A DNA stretch of 64,000 nucleotides from Thamnaconus septentrionalis. Taxonomy: Eukaryota; Chordata; Actinopteri; Tetraodontiformes; Monacanthidae. How positions within the stretch are numbered: the stretch's first letter is position 1; each line of letters starts with the position of its first letter. Position numbers and translations under genes: made by a program. The stretch lies in assembly GCA_009823395.1 (NCBI GenBank), contig CM020510.1, forward strand, positions 10,784,773 through 10,848,772. Direction: 5' to 3'. Below, piece by piece: positions 28,766 through 42,344 of the stretch. Under the pieces are notes generated by a model that worked only from the letters and a program-made list of their open reading frames with translations, was not told where the DNA came from and made no database searches.

Positions 28766-28935
28766 TTGTCCTCAGAGACGTGTCATCCCTCAGCTTTGGG
28801 GAAACAAAGAAGCAGCACAACTTCAAACAGAAGCACTTGGATGTAGATGAAACCTCTGCTAGGGCAGCGCAGTTCAATAAACGTCTCGCCGAAACTGTAG
28901 AGATGCTGAAATTCCTCAAAAAACACAAAACACAC

Positions 28936-28976
28936 TTTTTTTTGGTTTGGTCAGGATAGATGACGAACAAAAAGTG
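28936..28976 (-). repeat. Short dispersed repeat, 3'-end-like, copy A
   Basis: A T-run is followed by GGTTTGGTCAGGATAGATGA and CGAACAAAAAGTG. It matches 30408-30453 with about four substitutions. Read on the minus strand it is a short unique tail followed by poly(A), as at the 3' end of a SINE or LINE. The family is not recognised. Confidence 0.45.
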
Positions 28977-29221
28977 CTTTTTTTTGCGACCACTGTTAAA
29001 TCCAAAGTGGGTTTGAAAGGCTGAAACGGTGTTATTTGGTTTCAAAACCACATCTCCATGTCAATACTGTTAGCAATGCAAAAAAAGATAATAATAATAA
29101 TAATAGACACATAGATACACACACAAACACAATAAAAACAAGTATGTAAATATGAAAAGGACCTTGATTTCCGTTTGAATAAGAATGTTGAATATTTGTA
29201 TGATTTCATTTGACGACGGGT

Positions 29222-29545
29222 GGGTTGACACACTGGTGGCTCACAACAGGTGGCGCGTCAACAAGGTTGTAGGTTCAATTCCCACTGGGAGGGTTCCTGT
29301 GTGGCTTCTGTCCAGGAACTCTGGCTTCCTCCCACAGTCCAAAGACCTGAACACTGGGTTCACTGGCGGCTCTAAATGGACTCTAAATAGAGTGTCGATA
29401 GTTGTTGCCCTGTGGTGAACTGGTGGTCACTTGTCCAGGGTGCAACAAGCTTTCACACTGGGTCAGCTGAGATTGACTCCAGCAACCCCCACAAACCTAA
29501 AAGTGGGATAAACGGTGATGGGGAACGGATGGATGGACGCACGGA
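29222..29545 (+). mobile_element. Teleost interspersed repeat, plus orientation, copy 2
   Basis: The longest of the four copies. Blocks in order: 'acactggtggctcacaacag', 'gttgtaggttcaattcccac', 'tggcttcctcccacagtcca', 'aagacctgaacactgggttc', 'actggtggtcacttgtccag', 'ggtcagctgagattgactcc', and 'gggataaacggtgatgggga' leading into (GGATG)n. It therefore has both a head and a GATG-type tail. Confidence 0.75.
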
Positions 29546-32233
29546 CCGTGGATGGATGAACGTAATAAAACAATCTGGAGCGAAAACAACCAAAAAAAAA
29601 AAAAAAAAAAAAGAACACCATAAAGCCGTTGTCGTCAACCAGTCAAGGTGAGAGTGTTTCTCAACAAGACAGCCAATATTTTCCTTCCACTCCCTCCCAC
29701 CTTTTATCCACAGAGTCTTGACGCTGGGCGTTCAGCCGGGACAAAAAAGCCTAGACAGCTGGCTCTTTGGGCAGGTATTGACAAAAGGACTTCCTGCCAT
29801 GAAGCATCTGGTCGAAGGGAAACGCGATACACTGGTAGCGCTAATGAATAGCCTTGCAGGGTGAAAGGCTTTGTGTTTGAATATAAAGGTGTTCAGCGAC
29901 ACCGTGTGCTTCGTGGGTAACTTGGAATAATGCGAGGGAGTTCTTCTATTTTTTGACAAGAGAATACACAACAATAAAGAGCTGCACTTTGAAAAAGGAA
30001 TATCCAAACAAACAGCGGCGCCTGGGAGCTTAGCGAAGAACTGAGAAGCTGCTTTGCCTCTTACCTGAGGTATCAGACGCTCTTTAGTGGTTCTGATCAG
30101 AAGTGTATCCCCCCTCCAAGGCGTAAATAACTGTTTTTGTTCATTTTTTTTCCCCAAGGATTTTTGGCCCTTAAGTCACATAAACATGCTGTAGTTTATG
30201 CTGTGCATGGCTCTGTGGTGTGTTTACCGCCGTATTAAAAGAGGTCAAGGAGATTTTCTTGAGAGCGACCCCCGCAGCAGCACTTGTGCTCATGTAACTT
30301 AAAAGAAAAAAAAACAAAAAAGATTGCCGGACATTAAACAAAACCTTCTATCAGCACGCTGCAGTGTAGGAAGAGGACAGAGAAACACAATTTGTGCTTC
30401 CTTTTCATTTTTTTTTTTTTGATTTGGTTAGAATAGATGATGAACAAAAAGTGGAGAAGCCACCCACGGAGAGCATTTGTCTGAACAAACTGCTTGTTCC
30501 TGAGAGACTCTTGGACAGTCAGAGGTTGTTCAAAATGATTGTGTCTGAACAAAATGTAAAACCAACACAGCAGCAATCGTTTACACCTGCCTGAGTGACT
30601 AGTCTGTAGATTTAAGAGGCACTGTGTGTGTGGATCATGTTTCAAGTCAGGATCAATTAAATAATATTTAAGTAACTTACTGCTAATTGCTGAATGCTTC
30701 GATATCGTCTAGCTAGCTAGCTAGCGAGCTACCAAACTATGATTGCAAATCAAAGGACGTGCTGGAAGTTGTTGCTGTGTTATTTGTGCATAGGAAGCGT
30801 GTGTGTGGGGTCGTTGTGTTGTTCTGTGAAGATAATGACAATCACGGTCATGACTCTCGTTCTGGAATTCCTGTTGTAATGACGAGTCATTAGCATTATC
30901 TCTTTTCTGCGATGACAAGAGATAATAGTGCACTTAGCGTTGTCATCCAAATACTGAACGAGACTCGGTCCGGCCTCAAAGGTCAAACCAATCCAAACTA
31001 GTCGCATCACTTTAGAACATCTCGCCCGCTGGAAAAAGCAATATGCTAGTTGGCGAATGATCATGCGGTTGTTGCGCTGCTTTTCTTCTTTTATGCAGTA
31101 GGCCTTTGTGTGGCCTTTATGAGTCTGTTTACCCCCCCCCCCCAGATCCATTTGATCCGTTCCTTGGTTTTAACAAGGGCCAAAGTTGAGTATTGATTAC
31201 TTTGTGCCAGCTGTAAAATCCAGACCTTTAGCTGGACCTAACACTTTGCCTCTAAGCTAACTGTGAACTGTTTGTCTCGCTTCAAGGCTTGTGGATCGTT
31301 CTGGATGAATCCTTGATGGCTTCGAGTTAATTCCATCAAAAACACTCTGCTGCTTTTTACTGTGTACGAAAGAATAACAAAAAGACTTGGCTGCCAGCTT
31401 ATGAACAAGCACAGCAGGGCAATACCTGAAGGGCTGGCGAAGATAAGCTGCCCCCAGAAAGATGAGAGGAAAACAATAAGAGAAGAGGGGTGACGGAAAA
31501 AAGGATTTCAGGGTAAACATTTTATCAGATCTGGTTGACTGCCCAATATTTTTAACAGATTATTTCTTGTTTTGGGGGTTTTCTGTAGGGATGTGTGTGT
31601 CAGAAAGAGCCCATGTCGTCTGACAGTGAACATGTCTGATTATTCTAAAACAGCAACGATATTTCCACCAAAGATGGAAGAATGGTACTGCAGGTCTTGA
31701 AGAGCACAGTGCTGCTTAGAAAAAGCCGGTTAGGCTAGCAGGACCATCAGCAGCAAAAGTGGGCCGTCACAACTTTTACATAAATACATTAAACTTTCCC
31801 AAAGTAAATCTGGAGGCTAATGCAGAGGTTGTACATTATGCACAAACATCTGAAGGGATGACGACTCAAGAGTGACGCGCCACTGCTCCTGAAGCAACAG
31901 TGCAATCTGCACTTGCACAAAGACTGGTGAATGCAGCCGATGTCCAACGCAACGTGTAATCGAGTGGTTGTGTTGCACAAACGAAGAAGCTAACTAAGCT
32001 AGTAACAGTTAGCTAGCTGAAGCCAGCTGAAGGACTTTGCTGTACACTAACCTTCGAAAGGACAAACTCCTGAAACTCATCTGATCAGAGAGGAAAAAAA
32101 ATTCTCCCCTTCTCTTGAATATTTTTCACGAGATGGAATATAATCTACTAGCACCTTTCTTTTCAACACATCCACCTGAGATGGTAGAAGAAACTGCACT
32201 GCACACACACAAAAATGTAATTTCTCTTTCTCT
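29546..32233 (+). other. nectin1: Intron block, largely unique sequence
   Basis: It holds an A21 run (29592-29612), a (TAGC)n run at about 30710-30725 and a C11 run near 31132-31143. No exon is recognised. Confidence 0.45.
30408..30453 (-). repeat. Short dispersed repeat, 3'-end-like, copy B
   Basis: A T13 run is followed by GATTTGGTTAGAATAGATGA and TGAACAAAAAGTG, the partner of 28936-28976. The shared part stops at AAAAAGTG in both copies. Confidence 0.45.
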
Positions 32234-32802
32234 ATGCCATGCAAGTCTATGGGGTCAAAAGTCAACTTTGTCCTAGAGACATGGGGCCACTTGCAGGTTC
32301 ATCAGGATCCCTCAAGACACAGCCACGTCAAATTTGGGGCTTCTAGTCGATAAGGAACCCCAAAACCCTAACCCTAATTCCAGCAGTAACCCTAACCCTA
32401 ACCCTAATTCCAGCCTTATCGCTAACCCTAATGCCATGCAAGTCTATGGGGTCAAAAGTCAACTTTGTCCTAGAGACATGGGGCCACTTGCAGGTTCATC
32501 AGGATCCCTCAAGACACAGCCACGTCAAATTTGGGGCTTCTAGTCGATAAGGAACCCCAAAACCCTAACCCTAATTCCAGCAGTAACCCTAACCCTAACC
32601 CTAATTCCAGCCTTATCGCTAACCCTAATGCCATGCAAGTCTATGGGGTCAAAAGTCAACTTTGTCCTAGAGACATGGGACCACTTGCAGGTTCATCGGG
32701 ATCCCTCAAGACACAGCCACGTCAAATTTGGGGCTTCTAGCCCCAAAGAAAAATTTTCTTCCTCCAAGGTGGGGCGTGACAGAGAGAGTTTGAGAACCGC
32801 TG
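32234..32802 (+). repeat. 197-bp tandem array of the hAT-like repeat with telomere-type CCCTAA blocks
   Basis: Units start at 32234, 32431 and 32628, a constant period of 197 bp. Units 1 and 2 look identical. Each begins as the dispersed repeat (ATGCCATGCAAGTCTATGGG), follows it to GGGGCTTCTAG, then diverges into TCGATAAGGAACCCC and a block with six CCCTAA hexamers arranged 2+3+1 around two TTCCAG words. Unit 3 carries slightly different bases (GGGACCACTT, ATCGGGATCC) and runs on to the normal right end AGAGTTTGAGAACCGCTG at 32802. CCCTAA is the C-strand of the vertebrate telomere repeat. The near-identity of units 1 and 2 implies a recent duplication or an assembly duplication. Frames through it are repeat artefacts. 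Confidence 0.92.
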
Positions 32803-35800
32803 CCCTACACGGAGAGTGTTTCCAAGTCGAGCCATAATTTAGCACATATGATGGCGTTACAGCGATGATGACCATCATACACTCAACATCCCATTTCCTC
32901 ACAGTGCAATTTTATTTTGATTGTCTTCGTTGACGTCACTTTGTGTTACATCATTGTTTTCGCCCTGTGTAATCAGCAGCCATTTGTCTGCTGGAGTGAG
33001 AACAAGCTTAGAGACACAGAAAGATGTTTGAGACTCGGCGGTTGTAAGAAAACACCTCCAAACGGCTTCATTCATGGTGTGGCTTGATACGGTTTTTAAG
33101 CACCTGGTGATTAAACCGCGTTCCTCCTCTCAGGGGCGGCGTTTTCTTTTAATTTTGCCGGAGCGGCACTCCCTCTTCCCATCGTACCCCCCCTCCCACC
33201 CTCCCGTCTCTCCCCGCCGTCTATTTTCAGGCTAAAAAACGAATCAGAGCCTCCTCCTCGTCTTTGTCCATTCTGACACCCGACAAAACTCATCGCCTCC
33301 GCGGGAATTGGACTAGAGGGTGTTGTTTTGTTCTGGCACTTCTTTCAGGAGTGGCCATCAATCAGGTGATCTATTGTGTTAGTGACGGACCTTTCTCTAT
33401 TGGATTCACGACTCGTCGCGGAGTGGTGGGGGGCGGAGGGGTGGCAGATGCTACAAAGGTATTGAAAGTTCGCAGGGAACATCATAATCTGGGCGAGAAG
33501 GAGCCGCGATGAGGCGAAGCCGCGGCGCTTCTGATAATGATTTCAGAGTTTTGTGTCCGGAATGAGGTGACCTCGCCCGGAGAGAGCGGTGACTTTGACA
33601 GATTGTGTTTTATATTGATATTCTCTCCCACCATTATTCCCCAAAGATCATCCCCATCACCACCCCGCCACCCTCCCCTTAACCCCCCTGGTGCAAAACA
33701 GCGGCGGACAGTCGGCCGATTTGGTTCCAACGGACGGTGAAGCAGAGACCTTTCATGACAATGACGATGTCGTTTGATTCCTCGATGGTTTCACAGCCCC
33801 CCAAAAAAAGATGAGCCAGCTCATTACTGCCTCACAACCAAACGTTGATGGAGCTGCTAAAATGTCAGCAGCTGGGAGCGTGGTGAGAAAACAGGGGGGC
33901 GTGGGGTTGGGGATGGTGCGGATGGTTGGGGTTCGGTTCGCCTGGTTGCTTTGGATTTGTGCATTTCGCCCGATTTTTCGAGCCTCTGTGGGTTTTTTTT
34001 TGTAGCACTCGTGGCTCTGTTCACGTGTTCACGTTGCCGCCGGTGTCAGTCAGCAGCTCTTCGCTCGCCGGCCTGGTGCTGCCTCTGCGAAGGGTAAACA
34101 GAGCGAGCGCTTTGTTTGGAGAGCCGTCGACCAAGGGAAACCAAAAACAAAACACAGATTGTGGGTTTTGTTTTATTTTTTTATCTTTTATTTTTTTTCA
34201 TTTGGTCGGGGAGGGACAATGCGCATTTGTTTCGGTTAAGGAAGCAAATTTTGGAAAATATTCCGATGACAAGGCCACAGTCTCTTTCTCAGCGTTTGCA
34301 GCAGCAGTTTATGTTCTCATGTGGAACAGAGTTTCCCTTGTCCACGTATAGTTTCTTTCGAAGAAAATATTGAGAATGCTGATGCAAACCAAACTCTTAC
34401 CAAGATACAGTTTCAAGCATTTACACTTGAAAACTGCCTCCGAGCCTCTTTGCCAAGAGGTGTAGAAAAACTGTAGAAAACTGATTTATGTTGGACCACT
34501 TTTTCTGTCCCTACTTTAAATAGTTAACAAAAGCAAGCAGAAGACTGAAGAAAAGAAAGCCCAACCACTAAAATAGGCACATTTTTGTCCTGACAAATTC
34601 CTGTCATCCATCTAAAATCTTGTTTGCGTACATTTGTTTTTGCAGCTCCACTGAAACCTGCAACAATTTGCCATCAATTCCTTGACTCTCTTCCTTTAAA
34701 GAGCGAGCACCTGCGGCGAAAAAGCCGGCTGCAGAGATTGAGTTTTTGATTTGGTCATGAATCGCTTATGCACGCCATAAACAAGCACATATCAACCAAA
34801 TTAATGTAAAAAAATAAAAAAAAAACTGGCAAGGGGGAAATGCACATTTGTGTTGTTCCATCTGCTCCTGCCCCGCAAATGTGTGGGTTGATTCATCATG
34901 ATTAGCAGCAGAGAGCGCTTTCTTTTTTCTCTCTCTGTGGTGGAAGAGCTCAGTAGGTGTCGTTTGATGGCGGCGTTTTTGTAGCTGTTTCTAATTCGCC
35001 ATTTATGTTTCCCTTCTTTGAGTGCTTGGGAGTAACCTCGGCGCCTCCTCATCAAACAAACCCTGCTTCCTTCTCGCCTGCTGCTTGTCGCCATATTGTT
35101 CTCCCTTTGTCCCCGCTGGTGGCGTGGAAGTCCAAAACTAAAGTAGCATTTCTTCTGTTTGCTTTCTTGATGTCCTGAATTATTGTTTTGTTTCCTTGTT
35201 CCTTTTTTTTTTTTTTTTTTTACTGCCTTTTACGTCACTCAACCCCAGTTTTTCTACACCTCTCTCACACCATTGATGTTTTGTATGTCAGGTTTATTTG
35301 TTCCTGGGTTTTCATGGAAAAATAGATGTAGAAACAGCTTGAAGGAAGCCCAGCTACACGTTAAACCGCAGGTGTGACCTCAGGGCCGAGTCAGAAATCA
35401 ATGCGGCCACTTTTCATCGTGCTTGATCAATATTCCGGAGCTGCAGCGGCTGCGTGTCGGCTGGAAAATGTGCCTGTTTAGTGTCGAATTCTCTGTAGAG
35501 CAGAGAAAATAAATTACGTCACTTCACCACCAGGACATTGTTTATTAAAATTACAAGTAAAAGGGAGCGGGGGGGAGGGGAGAGCTGGGATAAATACTGT
35601 GTGAACACAAAGTAAAACTACATTTTCCCTGTCACAGCATGAGAGAATAATCAGTTGGAAGGTTATTATTATGGGGTGGGAGGGAGAGAAAAAAGAAGTC
35701 TGCTTTAGACATAACACAACACAACAATGGCAGCGCTGCACATTATTTCCAGCGGCTTGTGGCACCGGAGCAGCTTTCCACTGGGCTGAGTGGCCGCAGC

Positions 35801-37218
35801 CGCTGGAAGGCGCCGCACGGCGCCGCCAGCGGCTCCGGCAACAATGGCGACTGCGTGCGGAACCACTGGGGATCGTTTCAGCCTCATGGTGCACAGCGAA
35901 GCCGCAATTTCTTGAAGAAAATATAAAACTGGTGGGAAAGGATTATATTCACAAGCAGAAGAAGAAGAAAAAATGGCCAATCAGGAGGAGTTAAATCGCA
36001 CTCTGTCAAAAGCCATGAAGCTCAAGAGGTGGAGTTTCAGAACTCCCCTCCTCCTTTCCCACCTCTTCCCTTTCTTCCTCTTCCTCTTCCTCCTCCTCCG
36101 CCTCTTCTTCCTCCCCCTCCTCTGCTTCTTCCCAAACTTCTTCTCTGTCGCCTGGAGTTGAAACCGCCAACTCGACTCCTTTCCTTTTTTTTTTTTTCCA
36201 TCCTCCTGTGGCCGACAGCATGCGTCACGCCGGCGCTGCCCGTCGCCATCGCCGACCGAGCGAACCAAACGGCTTCAGATCACGCTGCTGTTCACCACGG
36301 CCTCCCGAAACGAGCGGAATGAGACGGGTGCGACCTGCACAAGATGACGCCTCTGAAGTGCAAAAGATTCACAAAGTCACACCGGCGTGTCGTTGTGTCG
36401 GCGTTAGCGTTAGCGGGCTAATGTGGCGCTGCCAGATGCAGCGTTAGCGCCCGGGTGCTGCTTCTTTGCAGATACAAGATGGGTTTTTTTTCTCCCTCGA
36501 ACAGCGAGAGACTTTGGGAGTGTGACTCTATTTATAGAGAGTGTGCAACGTTTGGAGACACAAAGAGATGTTTCAGGGACATTTTCCGTTTGGGAGAGAT
36601 TACTCAGTCGACTATAGAGAAACAAACGATCCATCGGAGAATTTACAGAAATATTCACGACTGCTTCACGGCCAAGATGGCGCATTCGTGGCGAGAGCAC
36701 TTGACTGTGTTGTTGTTGTCGTCGCTGATCTTTGAGATGCAAATGACACTTGAGGCGGCACTTGACAGAATGCACCGTAAACAGCTTTTAACCTCCAACC
36801 GCCAATTAATCACGTTTTCACCAAAGATCGGTTTCATTATCAGCATCAACAACTCTTTTCTTCCTCTGTTTTTTCAGGATTTTATCGAGCGCTGCCTCCT
36901 CTTCTAGAGGCCTCACCGCCGCTCTGTAATTATCCGGTGCCCTCAAAACGACACGTTTGTTTAGCTGTCATTTAAATGGACTCTGGCTTTTTTTTGTTGC
37001 CACTGCGTGTTGTGCGGCTGCCGGTCGACGCTGAGCGAATGTGTTGCCTGACGAGCCTCCCGCTGTCCTGTCGTCGTCAGTTTGGGGAGGAAGCCGTTCA
37101 AAACCTGCCAGGAGTCACTAATGTTGTTAATGTTACTGGACCAGATCGGACTGGAACATCCGAGACGACGCACAGGACAGATATTCAAGGTTAAAGAGTA
37201 AATGGATGGCGGCAATAC

Positions 37219-37269
37219 CTTTATTAGGTACAACTTGCTACTACTGCGTACCTAATGAAGAGGCTGGTG

Positions 37270-37272
<3 letters not shown>
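37219..37272. mobile_element. Tiny inverted-repeat transposon remnant (Tc1/mariner-like ends)
   Basis: TTTATTAGGTACAACTTGCTA faces GCGTACCTAATGAAGAGGCTGGTGAG (quoted in parts: GCGTACCTAATG, AAGAGGCTGGTGAG). The core ATTAGGTAC and GTACCTAAT are exact inverted repeats only a few bases apart. This looks like the two ends of a common fish Tc1/mariner-type element with its middle deleted. A related fragment is at 51121-51170. Confidence 0.5.

Positions 37273-37336
<64 letters not shown>
37270..37336. repeat. (GATA)n microsatellite
   Basis: About 16 uninterrupted GATA units directly abut the inverted-repeat remnant on its left. Confidence 0.96.
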
Positions 37337-40188
37337 CATTTGCAATTGAACACTGCACCAAATAAAGTGGGACATGAACTTTTAAAAATCTCTCTTTTCA
37401 TGGAAAGTTTTCCATAGAAGTCTCTGTGAAAACGGCATGCCACTAAAATCTGGGTCTGAAGAGATTTGAAGGTGGAAATGAGCTTTAGCTGTTTTATCTC
37501 CAGTCGTTTTTGATCAGTCCAACCCAGTTCTGCAGTTTTCTGTGCGGCTCCGCTGCAGATGTTACTCGTTTAGCTTTGCGGAGTTCCTCAGAGCTGCTTC
37601 TGTGACTCTTTGACTTAGTTTACATTCTCGGCTGAGCTCCTTGTTAAGTCTGAGCGGAGGAACTTTTTTGGTATTTTTGCTGAATTCGAAGTGATGCTCT
37701 TGCCACACGAAAATGTGAGATATTAATACTTAATTATTTTTTAATATGCATGACACCGCGGTGAACTCGGGGCAAAACAAAGATTATTTGGAGAGCGAGT
37801 TTCTCACTCTGCTACCTGCCTGTCCTCACTTCAACTCCACTCCATCCCTGTCACCATCTGTGGATATATTTTTTTTCGGCTGCGGTCAAGGCGAAAAAAA
37901 AAAAAAAACAAAACTGACCTGAAGCTTTAAAATATTTCAATCTGCGGTCGACACCAAGGCCCCGCACTGAGAAAAGAAAGATTAGCGTCCACTGTTGCCT
38001 GGCTCGTCGACTGTCTGGGTCCAGGCTGAGATTGAGGGAAAGATTCTCCCTTGAGACGGCCAGATAGAGACTTATTCACTCCTTGATGGCCTCCGGAGAG
38101 AAAGAAGGAGGGGGGGAGAAAAGAAAAACGATTTGCTTCATGTGCCACTCAATTATCTGCTTCCCCTGAAGCGCTCTCTCTCTTTGAGGATGCAATCATA
38201 ACGGACGTGCACGGGGACGCTGGAGCCGCTGTGATGTGGGCCTCGGCCACTGCTGGCGCTCCAACTCCGCGCCGCCTAATAAATCACACATGGCTTGGCC
38301 GCGGTTGTGTTTTCATTCGCTGCGTGAGCCATATTTTTAATGGGGGGGCTGGGTGGGGAGGGAGGTACAGTACACATGACATTAGTCCGTCCCATCTGCT
38401 CGATTAATCTGCCGTGAAAAGTGCTCCTCGTGCTTTTCCAAACTTCTCCTTCTTCTTCTCTTTCTCCCACAACTTTCTCCTCCTCCTTCCCCCCCAGGCC
38501 CGTCGTCGTTTTTCCGTCGTTCCGCCGTCGCCGTTTTTTCTCGGCGAGGTCCGACTGTTCGCTGCCTGGCTCACCGGCTCAGGTTTCTCTCCCCCCCACC
38601 GCACCTCCTCCGCCTGCCGAATCCCCCCCAGGCCCAGCTGCCTGGCAAAGCGCTGGTGATTAAATGTGAGACACGAGTCGTCCTGCCAAGAGAAAGCTGG
38701 AGGAAGAGGAGGAGGTGGTGAGGGAGGAGGAGGAGGAGGAGGGGCGGCAGGCTTAGGGCGACCGCAGTTTGGAATTTCTTCGCTGTTTGTCATACACACG
38801 GAGAAAAATGAAAGCAGATGTAGGAGCGGTGGAGAGGGGGGAGGCGGGCGGGGGAGGGGCGACCATCAAAGACGCGTCTCTCGGGCAGACGATCCTGCCG
38901 GGACCAATCCCAGCCAGTGTTGGTAAAGTGAGACGCGGAACAACAAGCCGAGTGGCAAATTATTATTTTTTTATTTTTCCGCGTGCACGCGCACGTTCCT
39001 CGCGAGGCGTAAACAGCCGAGTGGGAGGAGCCTGAGAAGCAAAATCATTTTGGAAGGAGGTTCAGCCTCGGAGCAATGCGGCCGCCGCGCTAATGGTAAA
39101 ACGATCTGTGAGGAGCCAAAGTCACGTGTTTCACATTAGGAATTAATGAAGTGACCCTCGCCGGCCTGCACTTTCGCCCCACAGCGAAGCAACTTCTCTG
39201 TCCGTGTAAATTTTCCCCCCCCCCACCCCACCCCCTTCCAGCACCTTCTTGTTTTCATTGAAAAGCCTCCAGAATTCCCGGCGGCCTCGGCCCGGCGGAG
39301 CTCGGAGAGAGCGCAGCCGCCGCTAAAGTCCGACATCTCGCAGATTGAGAAGGTTATATTTGATTTTCTGGTGTTTCGGCAGTGTTATGTTCCCTTTTTT
39401 TTCTCTCTACCCGCGGCAGGTTTTTCTCTCTCTTCTCCGCGAATCGGTAATGACCGTAAACGGCCTTGATTAGGTCTAATGTCTTTGTTTACTTCATCCT
39501 TCATGGTGCCGTAACTCTATTAAACTGGATTGAGGAAGACACAAGACGGCGATTCTGGGAAAACAGTGCCGGTGGAGTCGGTTACCTCTAAACAACACCA
39601 TGTGTGTGCGCGTGCGCTGCGGTTCCGCTGCTGCTGATACGTTTCACTTCGAGTCAACGAGCGTGTTCACACTGGCTGCAGTGTGCGAGGCGGGTCTCTG
39701 CTCCGGCGCCGCTCCACTGGTCCGGAGCCTCTGGAAAAGAAACAACACGCAGAGCTTCTATTCCTGCTGGATGGTGCAGGACTGAATGTCGAGCGCCGAA
39801 ACAATATGGAGCATCCAGTTTTATTTAAAAAATCTCTGATTTCAAAAGAGATCACAAGCCACTCGTTGGAAATAATGAAGTTCTCCAGTGGTAGAAAGAA
39901 CAAAATCTCCCAAAAGCAGCTCAGCAACTCGACTCTTCTTCTGCTTGACTCACTTTACGTCTTTCTAGGTTTGTGGTCCTGTTTACAGGAACTCCATTGT
40001 GTTATATCTTGCAATCTTTGGTGAATTCTCTAATTACGGTGGGAACGCGCTGCTCTCGCAACTCCGGCAGCCTCAGCATTGTGCCGCCCTCCTCACGCAT
40101 CTGGTGTGAGTTCCCAGACTGAGCGCTCAGGCAAGCCGTGTAATTCTGGAACATGATATATGTGAATTTCTCTTGGAGATGAGTAAGG

Positions 40189-40190
<2 letters not shown>

Positions 40191-40247
<57 letters not shown>

Positions 40248-40248
40248 T
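40191..40248. repeat. Compound (TC)n / (AC)n microsatellite
   Basis: A TC run changes directly into an AC run around 40226. Confidence 0.95.
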
Positions 40249-42344
40249 ATTTATGTGTGTTTGTGATTTCAGAATGTTTCCAACCTCTAAAAGTCACATT
40301 AGTTTGTGGATCAAACAGGCTCCTCCAGAAAGGAAGCTCAATGTTCTGACCAATGTTTTCCTGACTTTGAATCAGGAAAAAAAACCCCTCTTGGTTTCAC
40401 ATGTTTTGCAATAAAATGAAGTTGGTGGGGGGGGGGGGTGGAGCACAGCTGGGGAAAAAGTTAAAAATAGAGCCGTTCCGGAGAATATCGGGAATGTTGG
40501 CATGCGACAAACTATTTCTCTTTTACGTTTGAGGAAACTGTCACGCAACAACACGTGCGAGGAGTTGGCATCCGTGCTGCGTCGGCTCGTCCGCCCTGTT
40601 TGGACGCCTTCGCACCGGGTCGGTTGCTCACCTGTTGCCGGCCTCTCTGGCATCCGATGGTTTGATTGCGACACATTTGCTCCGACGTCTGTTGGTGCAG
40701 AACAGTTAATACGCTTGGAAGAAAGAAAACTGCGGCTTCCCCTTAAAAAGGCTGTCTGGAAAATGAATTGGAGGCCAGACAAGAGTGTTTTTAAGTTCTG
40801 CCTGCTTGCTAAATGACTTCAGGCGTGAAAATCGTGGTTTGATATTTGCTCTAAAGAAGAAGAAGAGCTGCCTCTTCTATTCTTTGCCGCTTCCAAGGTG
40901 CAGCGCTTTGTCTCAGCGTCGTTCGTCTTTTTTCTTTCCCTGTGCTCATCGAAAACACTATTACTGTTTGAGCCTGGTGCCCTTTTTGTTTAGTCAGTCT
41001 TGTCAAACTAAAAAGTGCAGACTTTTCCCCGGATCAGGGAAAAACACGCATGTGAAAGGACAATTGTGGATTTAACAGTCTGAAGTCCGGCTGCCTAAGT
41101 GAATATTTTTCCTGTTCTGACTCCGCGTGACCTGTGGAAAAGTAAGGGAAGGGCATTGTTGACGAAGAGAGAAGGAAGACGAGAGAAAAGAAAGAACCGA
41201 GCCGCTGCGGTGAGTGATTGAGGTGTTTGATCCAGGTCAGGCGGCGCTATAATCACCGCAAGCCAAAAGTAGCCGCGGTGGCCGGCTACTCCCCGGACGG
41301 ACACGCAGGCGGCCTCCTCTCCTGGATCTAATTCAATTGAAGAATAAACGAGTTCTGCTGGTAATTTGGAGATAACCTGCGCTGTGGCCGAGCTTAAGAG
41401 GAGATAAGACGCGACAGGAACCAAGACGCGAAAACGAGACAATTTTTCACCGCGTCTTTGCTAAATTAAACTCCCCCCCTTCACACCCCCCTCCCAGAGT
41501 CCCTCTCCAACTTTAATTAACACACACACTTGCATGACATGGCGTGTGTGTGTGCGTACGTGCCCTGGTCCGGCAGGTAAATCCCGAGCAGAGCCATCAG
41601 GTTGGTTTTGAAAGAGACGATGCTAACCGTAAGACGCGGCGGCTTCTCTTCTGTCTGCGTCTCCGCCCTGCAGATTATTCGCGGCGCTGCTCTCTGAAAG
41701 TCAGCGCGTCTTTGCTCGGAGGCACAGAGGCACACTCGCTCACTTGCGCAAGTCAGACAAAACAAAAACAATACAAATCTCCTCCCGCTGCCACTGATGT
41801 GGTTTAGGATCAATCTGTGCAATTATTTCAGCTGTGGACGAAGACCGTTAGCATCGCTAACTCTGTCAGTGGCGTTCGGTCTTCCGTCGCTCGTTGCCCT
41901 GCCGAATATTCTGAGGTCTGACGTTGTTTATGTGTCACCAGGAGGGCAGCGGAAAAGTGCCTGTTGCTTATTTTCATCCATCCAGGTCTGAGATCAGTGC
42001 AGCTTTTTTGTCATTTTGCACTTAAACAGCACAGCAGCGTAAATGGTGATCTTGCAACCTTGTGGAGTTTCAAGAATCTACACTCGCACTCTTTCGGCAT
42101 TGAATCAAAACGTTTGTTGTGAAAGATGTTGTCGCTCCCGGTCAGACTGGTCTGGCTGACCATGTCATATCTGAGGAAGAAGAAACTCCAAAGAAGAGAA
42201 GGAGAAAAATGTGCTGGTTTCAGGTTGGTTGACCATCAGTTCAGTGATTGGTTCACCTTTGACGACCCAGTAAGCCAGATTTATTTATTAATCAATATGA
42301 TTAGTATGAATGATTGTGAGTCTTTCGGTCGTGGGGGGGTTTCT

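Larger units (their letters stand above)
32803..42344 (+). other. nectin1: Intron block, unique sequence with microsatellites
   Basis: No exon is recognised. Simple sequence: T18 near 35203-35221, a polypyrimidine stretch 36040-36130, (GATA)n at 37270-37336, A15 near 37895-37909, (GGA)n near 38700-38740 and a compound (TC)n/(AC)n at 40191-40248. Several CpG-rich stretches (35750-35870, 39050-39330) are not associated with any visible first exon. Confidence 0.45.

Noticed and set aside
32334..32740. Two identical 69-codon frames
   Set aside because: They arise from the 197-bp tandem duplication containing CCCTAA blocks, not from a gene family.
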